Of a DNA stretch of 64,000 bases, positions 54,802 through 62,552 are shown in pieces. Made by a program: the position numbers and the translations under genes. Positions within the stretch are counted from its first letter, which is position 1. Each line of letters begins with the position of its first letter. This DNA comes from Stenotrophomonas maltophilia R551-3 (GTDB taxonomy: Bacteria > Pseudomonadota > Gammaproteobacteria > Xanthomonadales > Xanthomonadaceae). The notes below the pieces were generated by a model that worked only from the letters and a program-made list of their open reading frames with translations, was not told the origin of the DNA and did not search any database. The stretch covers positions 1,292,501 through 1,356,500 of the forward strand of contig NC_011071.1 in NCBI RefSeq assembly GCF_000020665.1, given 5' to 3'.

Positions 54802-55638
54802 TCAGGCCACCGCCTTGAGGATGCCGCTGCGTTCACCAATTTCGCTGAAGAAGCGCGCGCTGCGACGGATCACGTCGCGCCGTTCGCGATCGATGGTGAT
54901 CATGTGGTAGCTGTCTTCCAGCACCACCAGTTCCTTCGGGCCGCTGACCCGCGACATCACCAGCTCGGCGTTGCCCATGCTGGCCACGTCGTCTTCGCGG
55001 GCGTGCATCACCAGACAGGGGGCGGTGACCTGGTGCAGGTGGCGGCGGGTCCAGTTGCTCAGGGCGCGCATTTCGGCCAGGGCATGCCAGGGGTTGCCCG
55101 GCAGGCCGGCGGCGGCGCTGTCGCCGGACAGCATGGCGGCGCTGACCTGCGCGCGCAGGCGCTCGTCACGCAGGCCGTACGGCGGTTCTTCCATGAACAT
55201 GCGATCGCGGCCGATGTTGAAGCGCTTGAACCACGGCAGCAGGAACGAGAAGCGGGCCACGGCCGGAATGTTCCAACCGTCGTAGCGGAACGTGGCGCCG
55301 TATACGCCCACGCCGGAAACCCATTCCGGGCGGCGCGCAGCCAATGCCAGCGACAGTACCGCGCCCATCGACAGGCCGCCGACGAACAGCTGGTCAACCT
55401 TGCCGCGCAAGGCCGCTGCCGCATCTTCCACGCCCTGGTACCACTGTTCCCAGGTGGTCGCCAGCAGGTCGTCGACGCTGCCGCAATGGCCGGGCAGCTG
55501 CACACCGTGCACGGTGAAACCGGCATTGTTCAGGCCCTTGCCCAGCATGCGCATTTCCGCTGGCGTGCCGGTCAGGCCGTGAACCAGCAGCACGCCCTGC
55601 GGGCCACCGGGGAGGAAGAAGTCGTGCGTTTCGGTCAC
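54802..55638 (-). CDS. Alpha/beta hydrolase (carboxylesterase/monoacylglycerol lipase-like)
   Basis: A 278-residue esterase (MTETHDFFLPGGPQGVLLVHGLTGTPAEM). Oxyanion HGLTGTP near residue 20, nucleophile Ser in GLSMG near 94, Asp in HAREDDVAS near 216 and His in EDSYHMITID near 246 complete the triad. Similar to Est30/YvaK carboxylesterases acting on short-chain acyl esters. It is the first gene of the cluster that continues through two half-transporters, so it may hydrolyse an acyl ester of the pathway product. Substrate unknown. Confidence 0.86.
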   Translation of the reverse strand: MTETHDFFLPGGPQGVLLVHGLTGTPAEMRMLGKGLNNAGFTVHGVQLPGHCGSVDDLLATTWEQWYQGVEDAAAALRGKVDQLFVGGLSMGAVLSLALAARRPEWVSGVGVYGATFRYDGWNIPAVARFSFLLPWFKRFNIGRDRMFMEEPPYGLRDERLRAQVSAAMLSGDSAAAGLPGNPWHALAEMRALSNWTRRHLHQVTAPCLVMHAREDDVASMGNAELVMSRVSGPKELVVLEDSYHMITIDRERRDVIRRSARFFSEIGERSGILKAVA

Positions 55639-55718
55639 CTGGCGGCTCCGGGGCGGCAGTGGGGATGGTCAGGATCGCAAGCGCGATTTTCACCAGCCTT
55701 TCAGCGCCCCGGACCGGG

Positions 55719-57098
55719 TCAGGGGGCCTTCAGCAGCGGCAGCGTGATGGTGACCTTCAGTCCGCCGCCGGCACGGTTGAGGAAGCCCAGGCGTCCACCG
55801 AAGTGCTCCACGGCCTCGTGGGCGATGGCCAGGCCCAGGCCGGTGCCACTGGCCGTGGTGCCCGGGGCGCGGAAGAAACGCTCGCCCAGCCGTGGCATCA
55901 CGTCCTCGGGCACGCCCGGGCCGTTGTCCTCCACGTACAGCTCCACATCATTGTCGTCCAGCGCCTGCACGCCGACCGTGACGGTGGCGCCGCGGCCTGC
56001 ATAGCGCAGGGCATTGTCGATCAGGTTGTCCAGCGCCTCCTGCAGCAGGGCGCCGTTGCCGAGCACACGCAGCGGCTGGCTGCTGCCGCGGTAGCCGAGG
56101 TCGATGCCATCGCGGATCGCTTCGGGCACGCGGGTGCCCACCCATTGCGGCAGCAGGGTGCCAAGATCCAGCGCTTCGACGGTTTCCGGCACGGTCTGCG
56201 CGCGGCTCAGCGCCAGCAGCTGGGTGCTGACCCGCGCGGTGCGCTGGTTGAGCCGGCGGATGTGCTGCAGCGCCTCGCGCACGGTGTCCGGGTCGCCATG
56301 TGCCAGCGCCTGGTCCACATGCAGGGCCATGCCGGCCAAAGGCGAGCGCAACTGGTGCGCGGCATCGGCAATGAAGCGGTTCTGCAGCGTGATCATTTCC
56401 GCCTGGCGGGCGAACAGGCCATCGATGGTGCTGATCAGCGGTTGGATCTCTTCCGGCACGTCGGCATCGGAGATCGGCGCCAGCTCGCCACGGCGCTGCG
56501 CCAGGCGGGTGGTCAGCGGGGTCAGGATGCGCAGGCCATAGGTCACGCCGAACCAGACCAGCGCAGCCGTGCCCAGCGCCAGCATGGTCATCAGCGGGAT
56601 GATGATCATCAGGATCTCGCGCGCACGCTGTCGGCGGTCGGCCATGCTCTCGGCCACGGTCACCGCCAGCTGGTCCTGCGGGTCGTTCATCGCCTGCGTG
56701 CAGACGGTGGCCATGCGCACCTGCTGGCCGTTGAGGGTGCCGTCGTACAGCGCCGGATGCACGCCGGTGCAGTCCTGCGAAGGTGCATACGGGCTGAAGT
56801 CGGCGTTGCCGCTGAGGGTGCCCTTGCGGCTGCTGTCGACGTTGAAATAGCGATGGCCGTCCGGGTCGTACTCGATCAGGAAGCGCGCCTGTGGTGACAG
56901 GTCGCTGGTCACCGGCATGGTGCTCAGCATCTGGGCGAACGAATGCGTGTCGTCGATCAGGTTGCGGTCGTGGATGCGATTGGAATAGTCCAGCGCAACG
57001 TAATAGGCAAGGACCGTGTTGAAGATCAACAGGCCCAGCATCGGCAGCGCCAGGAAGGCGAGCAGGCGCCGGCGCAGGCTGGGCGGGCCACTGATCAC
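55719..57098 (-). CDS. Sensor histidine kinase, TctE-like
   Basis: A 459-residue kinase. The GTG start (57096-57098) overlaps the response regulator stop as GTGA. TM1 (about 9-30) and a periplasmic domain (about 31-165) with FAQMLSTMPVTSDLSP, resembling the 2CSK_N fold, precede TM2 (about 165-190). The H-box FIADAAHQLRSPLAGM (His near 240), N-box DNLIDNALRY, VEDNGPGVP and GTGLGLAI are intact. The 2CSK_N type suggests carboxylate sensing as in TctDE. No tctCBA transport genes lie nearby. Confidence 0.88.
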   Translation of the reverse strand: MISGPPSLRRRLLAFLALPMLGLLIFNTVLAYYVALDYSNRIHDRNLIDDTHSFAQMLSTMPVTSDLSPQARFLIEYDPDGHRYFNVDSSRKGTLSGNADFSPYAPSQDCTGVHPALYDGTLNGQQVRMATVCTQAMNDPQDQLAVTVAESMADRRQRAREILMIIIPLMTMLALGTAALVWFGVTYGLRILTPLTTRLAQRRGELAPISDADVPEEIQPLISTIDGLFARQAEMITLQNRFIADAAHQLRSPLAGMALHVDQALAHGDPDTVREALQHIRRLNQRTARVSTQLLALSRAQTVPETVEALDLGTLLPQWVGTRVPEAIRDGIDLGYRGSSQPLRVLGNGALLQEALDNLIDNALRYAGRGATVTVGVQALDDNDVELYVEDNGPGVPEDVMPRLGERFFRAPGTTASGTGLGLAIAHEAVEHFGGRLGFLNRAGGGLKVTITLPLLKAP

Positions 57099-57778
57099 GG
57101 CGTGCTGTCGTCCTGGGCGTCTTCCAGCATGTAGCCCAGCCCGCGTACGGTGCGGATGCCGATGCCGCCGGGCTGCAGCTTGCGGCGCAGGCGATGCAGG
57201 GCGATGTCCAGGCCGTTGTCGGTCAGGTCCTGGCCCCAGTCGCACAGTGCTTCGACCAGCTGTGCGCGCGAGACGATGCGTTCGGCACGCACCGCCAGTG
57301 CTGACAGCAGGCCGAATTCGCGTGCGGTCAGCTCCAGCGACTGCTCGTCGATCCACACCCGGTGCCCGGCCAGGTCCAGGCGCAGGCGACCGATGCGCAG
57401 ATCCGGGTTGCCGTTGCTGGTGACCCGGCGCAGCTGTGCGCGTACGCGCGCTTCGAATTCGTCCAGTGCGAACGGCTTGACCAGGTAGTCATCGGCGCCG
57501 AGGTCGAGCACCCGCACGCGTTCGGCCAGGCCGTCACGGGCGGTCACCACCAGCACTGCCAGGCCATCACCGCGCTGGCGCAGGCGCTGCAGCACGTCAC
57601 GGCCGTCCAGCTGCGGCAGGCCCAGGTCCAGCACCAGCAGGGCGTACTGGGTCGAGCCCAGTGCGGCATCGGCGTGCGCGCCGTTGTCGACGTGGTCGAC
57701 CACATGGCCCTGCCGGCGCAGCGAGGCGCACAGGCCGGAGGCGATGTCCGGGTCGTCTTCAGCAATCAGAACGCGCAT
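57095..57778 (-). CDS. OmpR-family response regulator, TctD-like
   Basis: A 227-residue regulator. Receiver acidic pair EDDPD (residues 7-11), phosphoacceptor D51 in VLDLGLP, Thr/Ser in VVTARDG and Lys in YLVKPF. A winged-helix domain from about 130 ends RTVRGLGYMLE, typical of OmpR/PhoB. It is translationally coupled to the kinase gene. Likely controls a transporter or porin elsewhere. Confidence 0.92.
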   Translation of the reverse strand: MRVLIAEDDPDIASGLCASLRRQGHVVDHVDNGAHADAALGSTQYALLVLDLGLPQLDGRDVLQRLRQRGDGLAVLVVTARDGLAERVRVLDLGADDYLVKPFALDEFEARVRAQLRRVTSNGNPDLRIGRLRLDLAGHRVWIDEQSLELTAREFGLLSALAVRAERIVSRAQLVEALCDWGQDLTDNGLDIALHRLRRKLQPGGIGIRTVRGLGYMLEDAQDDSTP

Positions 57779-57910
57779 GCGCGTGGGCTCCAGTAGCAGT
57801 CAGGCCGGCCGGATGATCGCGGTGGGCCTCTCGGCTGCCGAGGGTAGCCGCAAACCGGGTGAAGGGGGAGCGCGCTGGCGCTTGCAGGCGCCGCCGCGCT
57901 GTCCTTCCAT

Positions 57911-59038
57911 TCAGTCCTGCAGGCCGGGCTCGCCCTGCGCCAGCGGCACCCGCGAGCCATCCAGCAGGCCCCGGCTGAGCGTGCCGTTCTCGATGAACAG
58001 CAGTTCGCCGTTTTCACCGTTCTTGATGCTGCTGTCGATGGCGATCACGCGGTCGCCATGGAAACTGCTGACGTGCGGCATGGAGGTGTGGCCGACCACG
58101 ATGCGCTTGAGCTGCAGGCGATCCAGCACCGCCTGTACGCCCTGCGTATCGAGGCGGCCATCGAAGTAGCCGCGGTACCAGATCGGGCTGGTCTTGCCGT
58201 CATACAGCGGCGCGGTGGCCGGGTCGGCCTTCACTTCGGCCTTGGGCAGGCCCAGCGACGCCTGGTAGGCCGCATTGGTGCGTGCCGGCTCCAGCGCCAG
58301 CTCCACCGCCTCGGGCGAGATGCCGCCGTGCAGGAACAGGGTGTCACCGATCTTCAGCAGTACCGGGCGGGTGCGCAGCCACTGCCCAATCACCGAATCG
58401 GCACCGTACAACTGCGGGTAGCTGCGGCCGAGCAGCTGCGCGCTGCGCAGGTACTTCGGATTGACGTAGCGGAGGTCGTCGTACAGCACCATGGTCTCGT
58501 GATTGCCAAGCACGAAGTGCACCGCACCACCGGCGGCGGCCGCCTGCTGCTGCAGGCTGTACAACAGCCAGAACGCTTCGGTCACCTGCGGGCCACGGTC
58601 GAACACATCACCGGCGATGACCAGCGTGTCCTTGCCCAGCGCCCAACGGTCCTGCGCATCGATGACCTGGTTGGCGCGCAGCAGGCGCACCAGCAGCCCG
58701 TACTGGCCATGGATGTCGGACAGCGCAACGATGCGCGGCACGGCCGGCAGTACGGAGATCGAAGGCGCGTTCGGTGCTGCCACATGCACGGTGTGCCCGT
58801 AGCCGCAGCGCGTTGCGATATCGGTGCCGGTCGCGGTGGCAGGAAGCGTGCGCGACTCGACCTTGTCGTCGCAGATCCACTTGGCCTGCAGTTGCTCGCC
58901 CTGGCGGAACACATAGGGGCCATCGGCGTCCACATGGGCGGCGGGGGCCGCGACCTCGCGTGCGTGCGTGGTTTCTGCGGCGCAGGCCAGCACCGGCAGC
59001 AGCAGGGCGGTCAACAGGGAAGGGCGATAGCGCGACAT
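57911..59038 (-). CDS. Secreted Shewanella-like/calcineurin-type metallophosphatase
   Basis: A 375-residue periplasmic phosphatase. Start MSRYRPSLLTALLLPVLACAAE (59038) gives a signal peptide; ATG 59047 adds three residues. Metallophosphoesterase motifs ALSDIHGQYG (near 130), GDVFDRGP (near 168), GNHETMV (near 203) and VVGHTSMPH (near 318) are complete, so a dinuclear-metal centre is expected. The order and the GDVFDRGPQ spacing resemble Shelph-type protein phosphatases. It could dephosphorylate proteins or small esters. Monocistronic. Confidence 0.82.
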   Translation of the reverse strand: MSRYRPSLLTALLLPVLACAAETTHAREVAAPAAHVDADGPYVFRQGEQLQAKWICDDKVESRTLPATATGTDIATRCGYGHTVHVAAPNAPSISVLPAVPRIVALSDIHGQYGLLVRLLRANQVIDAQDRWALGKDTLVIAGDVFDRGPQVTEAFWLLYSLQQQAAAAGGAVHFVLGNHETMVLYDDLRYVNPKYLRSAQLLGRSYPQLYGADSVIGQWLRTRPVLLKIGDTLFLHGGISPEAVELALEPARTNAAYQASLGLPKAEVKADPATAPLYDGKTSPIWYRGYFDGRLDTQGVQAVLDRLQLKRIVVGHTSMPHVSSFHGDRVIAIDSSIKNGENGELLFIENGTLSRGLLDGSRVPLAQGEPGLQD

Positions 59039-59111
59039 CGGCAGCATCCGGCAGCGGAAAGGCCTGATCCTAACCGGCGTAGCCGGGCGACGGTGTGCGC
59101 GAACGGGCGGG

Positions 59112-59561
59112 TCAGCTGCTGCCGCTCTCATCCTTGAGCTTGCGCACACGGGTGGCAGAGGCTGCCAGCGGTTCGCCATCGCGACCGCGTGGCTGCATGT
59201 AGGGCAGCGGTCGCCGTGTGCTCGACTCGATCAGCTGGGAGTGCGGTTCACCGGCCTCGAAGCGATGGCGTTCACCCCACTGGCGCAGCGCGACCAGCAG
59301 CGGGAACAGTTCCAGGCCAGCGGCGGTGAGTACGTACTCCTGGTAGGCCGAGCCATCGGAAGCGGGCTTCAGCCGCAGGATGCCTGCTTCGACCAGCCGG
59401 CGCAGGCGGTCGCTGAGGATGTTGCGGGCCGCACCGAGACTGCGCTGGAAATCGCCAAAGCGGGTGACGCCATCGAAGGCATCACGGATGACCAGCAGCG
59501 CCCAGCGGTCACCGAGCAGATCGGCGCTGCGGGCGACGGGGCAGGGACTGTCGGCGTGCAT
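59112..59561 (-). CDS. HxlR-family transcriptional regulator
   Basis: A 149-residue winged-helix regulator with HxlR signature: CPVARSADLLGDRWALLVIRDAFDGVTRFGDFQRSLG, then LSDRLRRLVEAGILRLKPASDG and YVLTAAGLEL. Cys7 lies at the position used for sensing electrophiles/aldehydes in several family members. It is divergent from an MFS exporter, separated by a 77-base spacer with a 15-bp inverted repeat; it probably represses that exporter. Confidence 0.9.
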   Translation of the reverse strand: MHADSPCPVARSADLLGDRWALLVIRDAFDGVTRFGDFQRSLGAARNILSDRLRRLVEAGILRLKPASDGSAYQEYVLTAAGLELFPLLVALRQWGERHRFEAGEPHSQLIESSTRRPLPYMQPRGRDGEPLAASATRVRKLKDESGSS

Positions 59562-59580
59562 GGTGGACCTCTCTGATGTG

Positions 59581-59632
59581 GTTGCAGTTTAAAACCAATG
59601 GCAGTAGCCTGCATCAAGTTTCAAATTGCAAC
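59581..59632. promoter_or_regulatory. Candidate HxlR operator: paired 15-bp inverted sites
   Basis: GTTGCAGTTTAAAAC (59581-59595) and, on the minus strand, GTTGCAATTTGAAAC (59618-59632) differ at 2 of 15 bases. They sit 20 bases upstream of the HxlR start and 7 bases upstream of the MFS start. Confidence 0.7.
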
Positions 59633-59638
59633 TACATC

Positions 59639-60823
59639 ATGAGTGCAGCACCCCTCCCACGCCCCCTGCTGGCCCTGCTCGCGGTTGCCGCAGGTGCCAG
59701 CGTTGCCAACGTCTATTACGCACAGCCATTGCTGGAACGCCTGGCACAGGCCTTTGCGCTGGACCCCGCGCTGGCCGGGGCGGTACTGGCAGCGACCCAG
59801 GCGGGCAGCGTGCTGGCCTTGCTGGGCCTGCTGCCATTGGCCGACAGGGGCGATCGCCGGCGACTGCTGCGCCTGCAGCTGCTGGCGCTGGTGGTCGCAT
59901 TGCTGTGGTTGGCGGCCGCGCGAACGGCCATGTGGCTGTTGTCGGGCATGCTGCTGGCCGGCCTGCTGGGCACCGCGTTGACCCAGGGATTGATCGCCTA
60001 CACCGCATCGCTGGCAGCGGCTGAGCAGCGCGGGCGCGTGGTTGGCCTGGTGCAGGGCGGTGTGTTCATTGGCCTGCTGCTGGCGCGTGTAGTGTCCGGC
60101 GTGGTGGCGGCCGCCGTTGGCTGGCGCGCGGTCTATCTGCTGTCGGCAGCGCTGATGGCCGCATTGGCGCTGCTGCTGTGGCGGCGTCTGCCGGCGGTGC
60201 CGGTACCGGTGGTGCCACCGGGCTGGCGTGCCTTGATGGGGTCGATGCTGGGCATGCTGCGCGATGACCGGACGCTGCGTGAGCGCGGTCCGTTGGCGCT
60301 GTTGTTGTTTGCCGGCCTCAATGTGTTCTGGGCGGCAGCGCCGCTGCCGTTGTCGGCGCCACCGCTGCACTGGTCGACCGCCGCCATCGGTGCGCTGGGC
60401 CTGGCTGGCGTGATCGGTGCGCTGCTGGCAGCGCGGGTAGGGCACTGGATGGACCGTGGATTCGCGCATCGGGTCAGCCTCGGCGCGCTGCTGCTGATGC
60501 TGGTCGCGTGGTGGCCGCTGCTGGGGTTGCCGCATTCGGTGGGCATGTTGTTGCTGGGCGTGGTCGTGCTCGATCTGGGTGGGCAGGCGCTGCATGTATC
60601 GAACCAGGCCCTGCTGCTGCGCGCGCCGGGCGAACAGCATGGACGCATGGTGGCGCTGTACATGCTGTTCTATGCGCTGGGCAGCGGTGCCGGCGCAGCG
60701 GCGGGCACATGGATGCAGGCGCGCCATGGCTGGCCTGCGGTATGCCTGCTGGGCGCCGGCATCGCATTGCTGGCGCTGCTGTGGTGGGCGGCGTGGCGGG
60801 TACCGCGCCGTGCCGCAACGTAG
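59639..60823 (+). CDS. Major facilitator superfamily exporter, sugar/drug type
   Basis: A 394-residue transporter with 12 membrane helices. ATG 59639 (MSAAPLPRPLLALLAVAAG) is preceded by an HxlR operator candidate. The YYAQPLLERLA segment and GLLPLADRGDRRRLLRLQL (loop 2-3 motif A) match the YnfM/arabinose-efflux-like group. Overall similarity suggests drug or sugar efflux. Regulation by the divergent HxlR gene is expected. Substrate not inferable. Confidence 0.88.
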   Translation: MSAAPLPRPLLALLAVAAGASVANVYYAQPLLERLAQAFALDPALAGAVLAATQAGSVLALLGLLPLADRGDRRRLLRLQLLALVVALLWLAAARTAMWLLSGMLLAGLLGTALTQGLIAYTASLAAAEQRGRVVGLVQGGVFIGLLLARVVSGVVAAAVGWRAVYLLSAALMAALALLLWRRLPAVPVPVVPPGWRALMGSMLGMLRDDRTLRERGPLALLLFAGLNVFWAAAPLPLSAPPLHWSTAAIGALGLAGVIGALLAARVGHWMDRGFAHRVSLGALLLMLVAWWPLLGLPHSVGMLLLGVVVLDLGGQALHVSNQALLLRAPGEQHGRMVALYMLFYALGSGAGAAAGTWMQARHGWPAVCLLGAGIALLALLWWAAWRVPRRAAT

Positions 60824-60847
60824 CGACGCGCGCGCCCGGGGTTGCCG

Positions 60848-62293
60848 CTACCGCTGCAATGCACGCCGTCCCGGGGCTTCCTGCAGGTCCGCACTGGCCA
60901 CCACCACGCGGTTGCGACCGCTGCGCTTGGCCTCGTACATCGCCGCGTCGGCACGGGCCATCAGCCGCTCGTAGTCCGGATGACCGTCATGGCCGGCGAC
61001 ACCGATGCTGGCGGTCAGGCTCAATACCTGGCCGTTGGCCAGCGGCACCGGCGATTTTGCGATCTGCCGGCGCAGGCTTTCAGCAATCACTGCCGCCTGT
61101 GATTCGCTGGCGGCGACCAGCACCACCACGAATTCCTCGCCACCGTAGCGGAACAGATAATCGCTGCCACGGGTGAGCTGGCCGAGCACCCCGGCCACGT
61201 GCTGCAGGGCGCGGTCACCGGCATCGTGGCCGTGGCCATCGTTGATCGCCTTGAAATGATCCAGGTCGAGCAGCAGCAGCGAGAACGGTGTGCGGTTGCG
61301 TGTGGCCAGCTCGATCTCCCGGCGCAGCACGGTAGGCAGGAAGCGACGGTTGAGCAGGTTGGTCAGCGCGTCGCTGCCGGCATCCAGTTCGCCGATGCGC
61401 TCGAACAGCAGTGTCATCAAGGTGCGGATCGCGGCCAGGTCCTCGCGGATGGCCGGCAGCACCGCCAGTCGCTGCGCCGGAGCATCGCCGCTCGCGCGCT
61501 GCAGGTGGCCATCAATGCGGGCCATCAACTGGCCCACCTGCTGCGTTTCGCTGCTTTCGCCGAAGCTGGGGATGCCCTTATGAGTGAACCACAGGCCGAA
61601 CTCCGAGGTAGCCAGGCTGGCGTTGTCGCTGGCCTGCACGTGACCGGCCAATGCGTAGAGCAGGGCGTTTTCCCAGTCCAGTAGCAGTGCGCGCTGGCGC
61701 TCGCGTTCGGTACCGACGTTCTGTACCAGCGAGAACAGCCGGTAGGCGGCGTCGGCACGGGTGGAGCGCTCGCGCGCATGGGTGTAGGCCAGGGTCATGC
61801 CTTCCATGGCGATATCCATGATCGCGCTGAGGCAGTCGATGGCGGCGAATGCGGTGTCGCTGTCCGGTGCATCGTCACGCAGGCGCACGAACAGTTCGTG
61901 CTTGAGCACGCGCGCACCGCGGGTAACCAGGTCGACCGGAATGCCGACGCGGGCGTGCACGTCGCCGATGATTCGTTGCGAGGCCACCGTGTTGGCGATG
62001 CCGCTGGCATCGGTGGTCAGCAGCTGCGCCAACCAGCGCTGCATGGCCGGCTGCAGGCGTTGCTTGACCTGGTCGTGGGACAGGAAACGGCGCGCACGGG
62101 TGTCCTGCAGCAGCACTTCGTAGAAGCGTTGGGCCAGGGCCGGTGGGGCATCGGCGGCCGCGGCATGCAGCAGCGCGGTGGCGGCAGGGCCGGCCTGCAG
62201 CAGGCACTGCTGCCAGGCCTCGGCCAGCGGCTGGCTGGCGTCGTCCAACTGGGGTGGTTCCACGTCGATCTCTGATTGCGTACGGCAAACCAC
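60848..62293 (-). CDS. Globin-coupled diguanylate cyclase (DosC-like)
   Basis: A 481-residue sensor enzyme. An N-terminal sensor globin (about 25-175) has the heme-ligating proximal His113 in IIGDVHARVGIPVDLV and Tyr58 in RFYEVLLQD, aligning with H98 and Y43 of E. coli DosC. A middle helical domain (SEFGLWFTHKGIPSF) matches the DosC linker. The C-terminal GGDEF domain contains LTNLLNRRFLPTVLRREIE and RYGGEEFVVVL (GGEEF). It should make c-di-GMP depending on oxygen binding. Whether an autoinhibitory RxxD site is present was not clear. It lies 25 bases downstream of the exporter, on the opposite strand. Confidence 0.92.
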   Translation of the reverse strand: MVCRTQSEIDVEPPQLDDASQPLAEAWQQCLLQAGPAATALLHAAAADAPPALAQRFYEVLLQDTRARRFLSHDQVKQRLQPAMQRWLAQLLTTDASGIANTVASQRIIGDVHARVGIPVDLVTRGARVLKHELFVRLRDDAPDSDTAFAAIDCLSAIMDIAMEGMTLAYTHARERSTRADAAYRLFSLVQNVGTERERQRALLLDWENALLYALAGHVQASDNASLATSEFGLWFTHKGIPSFGESSETQQVGQLMARIDGHLQRASGDAPAQRLAVLPAIREDLAAIRTLMTLLFERIGELDAGSDALTNLLNRRFLPTVLRREIELATRNRTPFSLLLLDLDHFKAINDGHGHDAGDRALQHVAGVLGQLTRGSDYLFRYGGEEFVVVLVAASESQAAVIAESLRRQIAKSPVPLANGQVLSLTASIGVAGHDGHPDYERLMARADAAMYEAKRSGRNRVVVASADLQEAPGRRALQR

Positions 62294-62410
62294 GGGTATC
62301 GGCCGTGGCGGCGTGCGGTTGATGGCGGGCTAGCCGACCAGTTTAAGCGCGATGCAGGCTTGCGCGGTGCGCAAAGCACATCGGCGCCGCTGCGGCAATG
62401 AGTGAACGCA

Positions 62411-62432
62411 TTTGAGAATCAATCGCATTGAT
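62411..62432. promoter_or_regulatory. Weak Fur-box-like sequence upstream of TonB receptor
   Basis: TTTGAGAATCAATCGCATTG partly matches the Fur box consensus (GATAATGATAATCATTATC). It lies ~120 bases upstream of the receptor ATG. Match is incomplete. Confidence 0.4.
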
Positions 62433-62552
62433 GGGAGAATGCGCGCACGGAACGGGCTGCAGGTGCCTGCTGCAGGACTGCTCCGCCTCCCCCTCGTCGT
62501 TGCCTCAAGCCCTTTGCCAGAGGCCCCGTAGCCCTGCCAGAAGGTCCAGATC

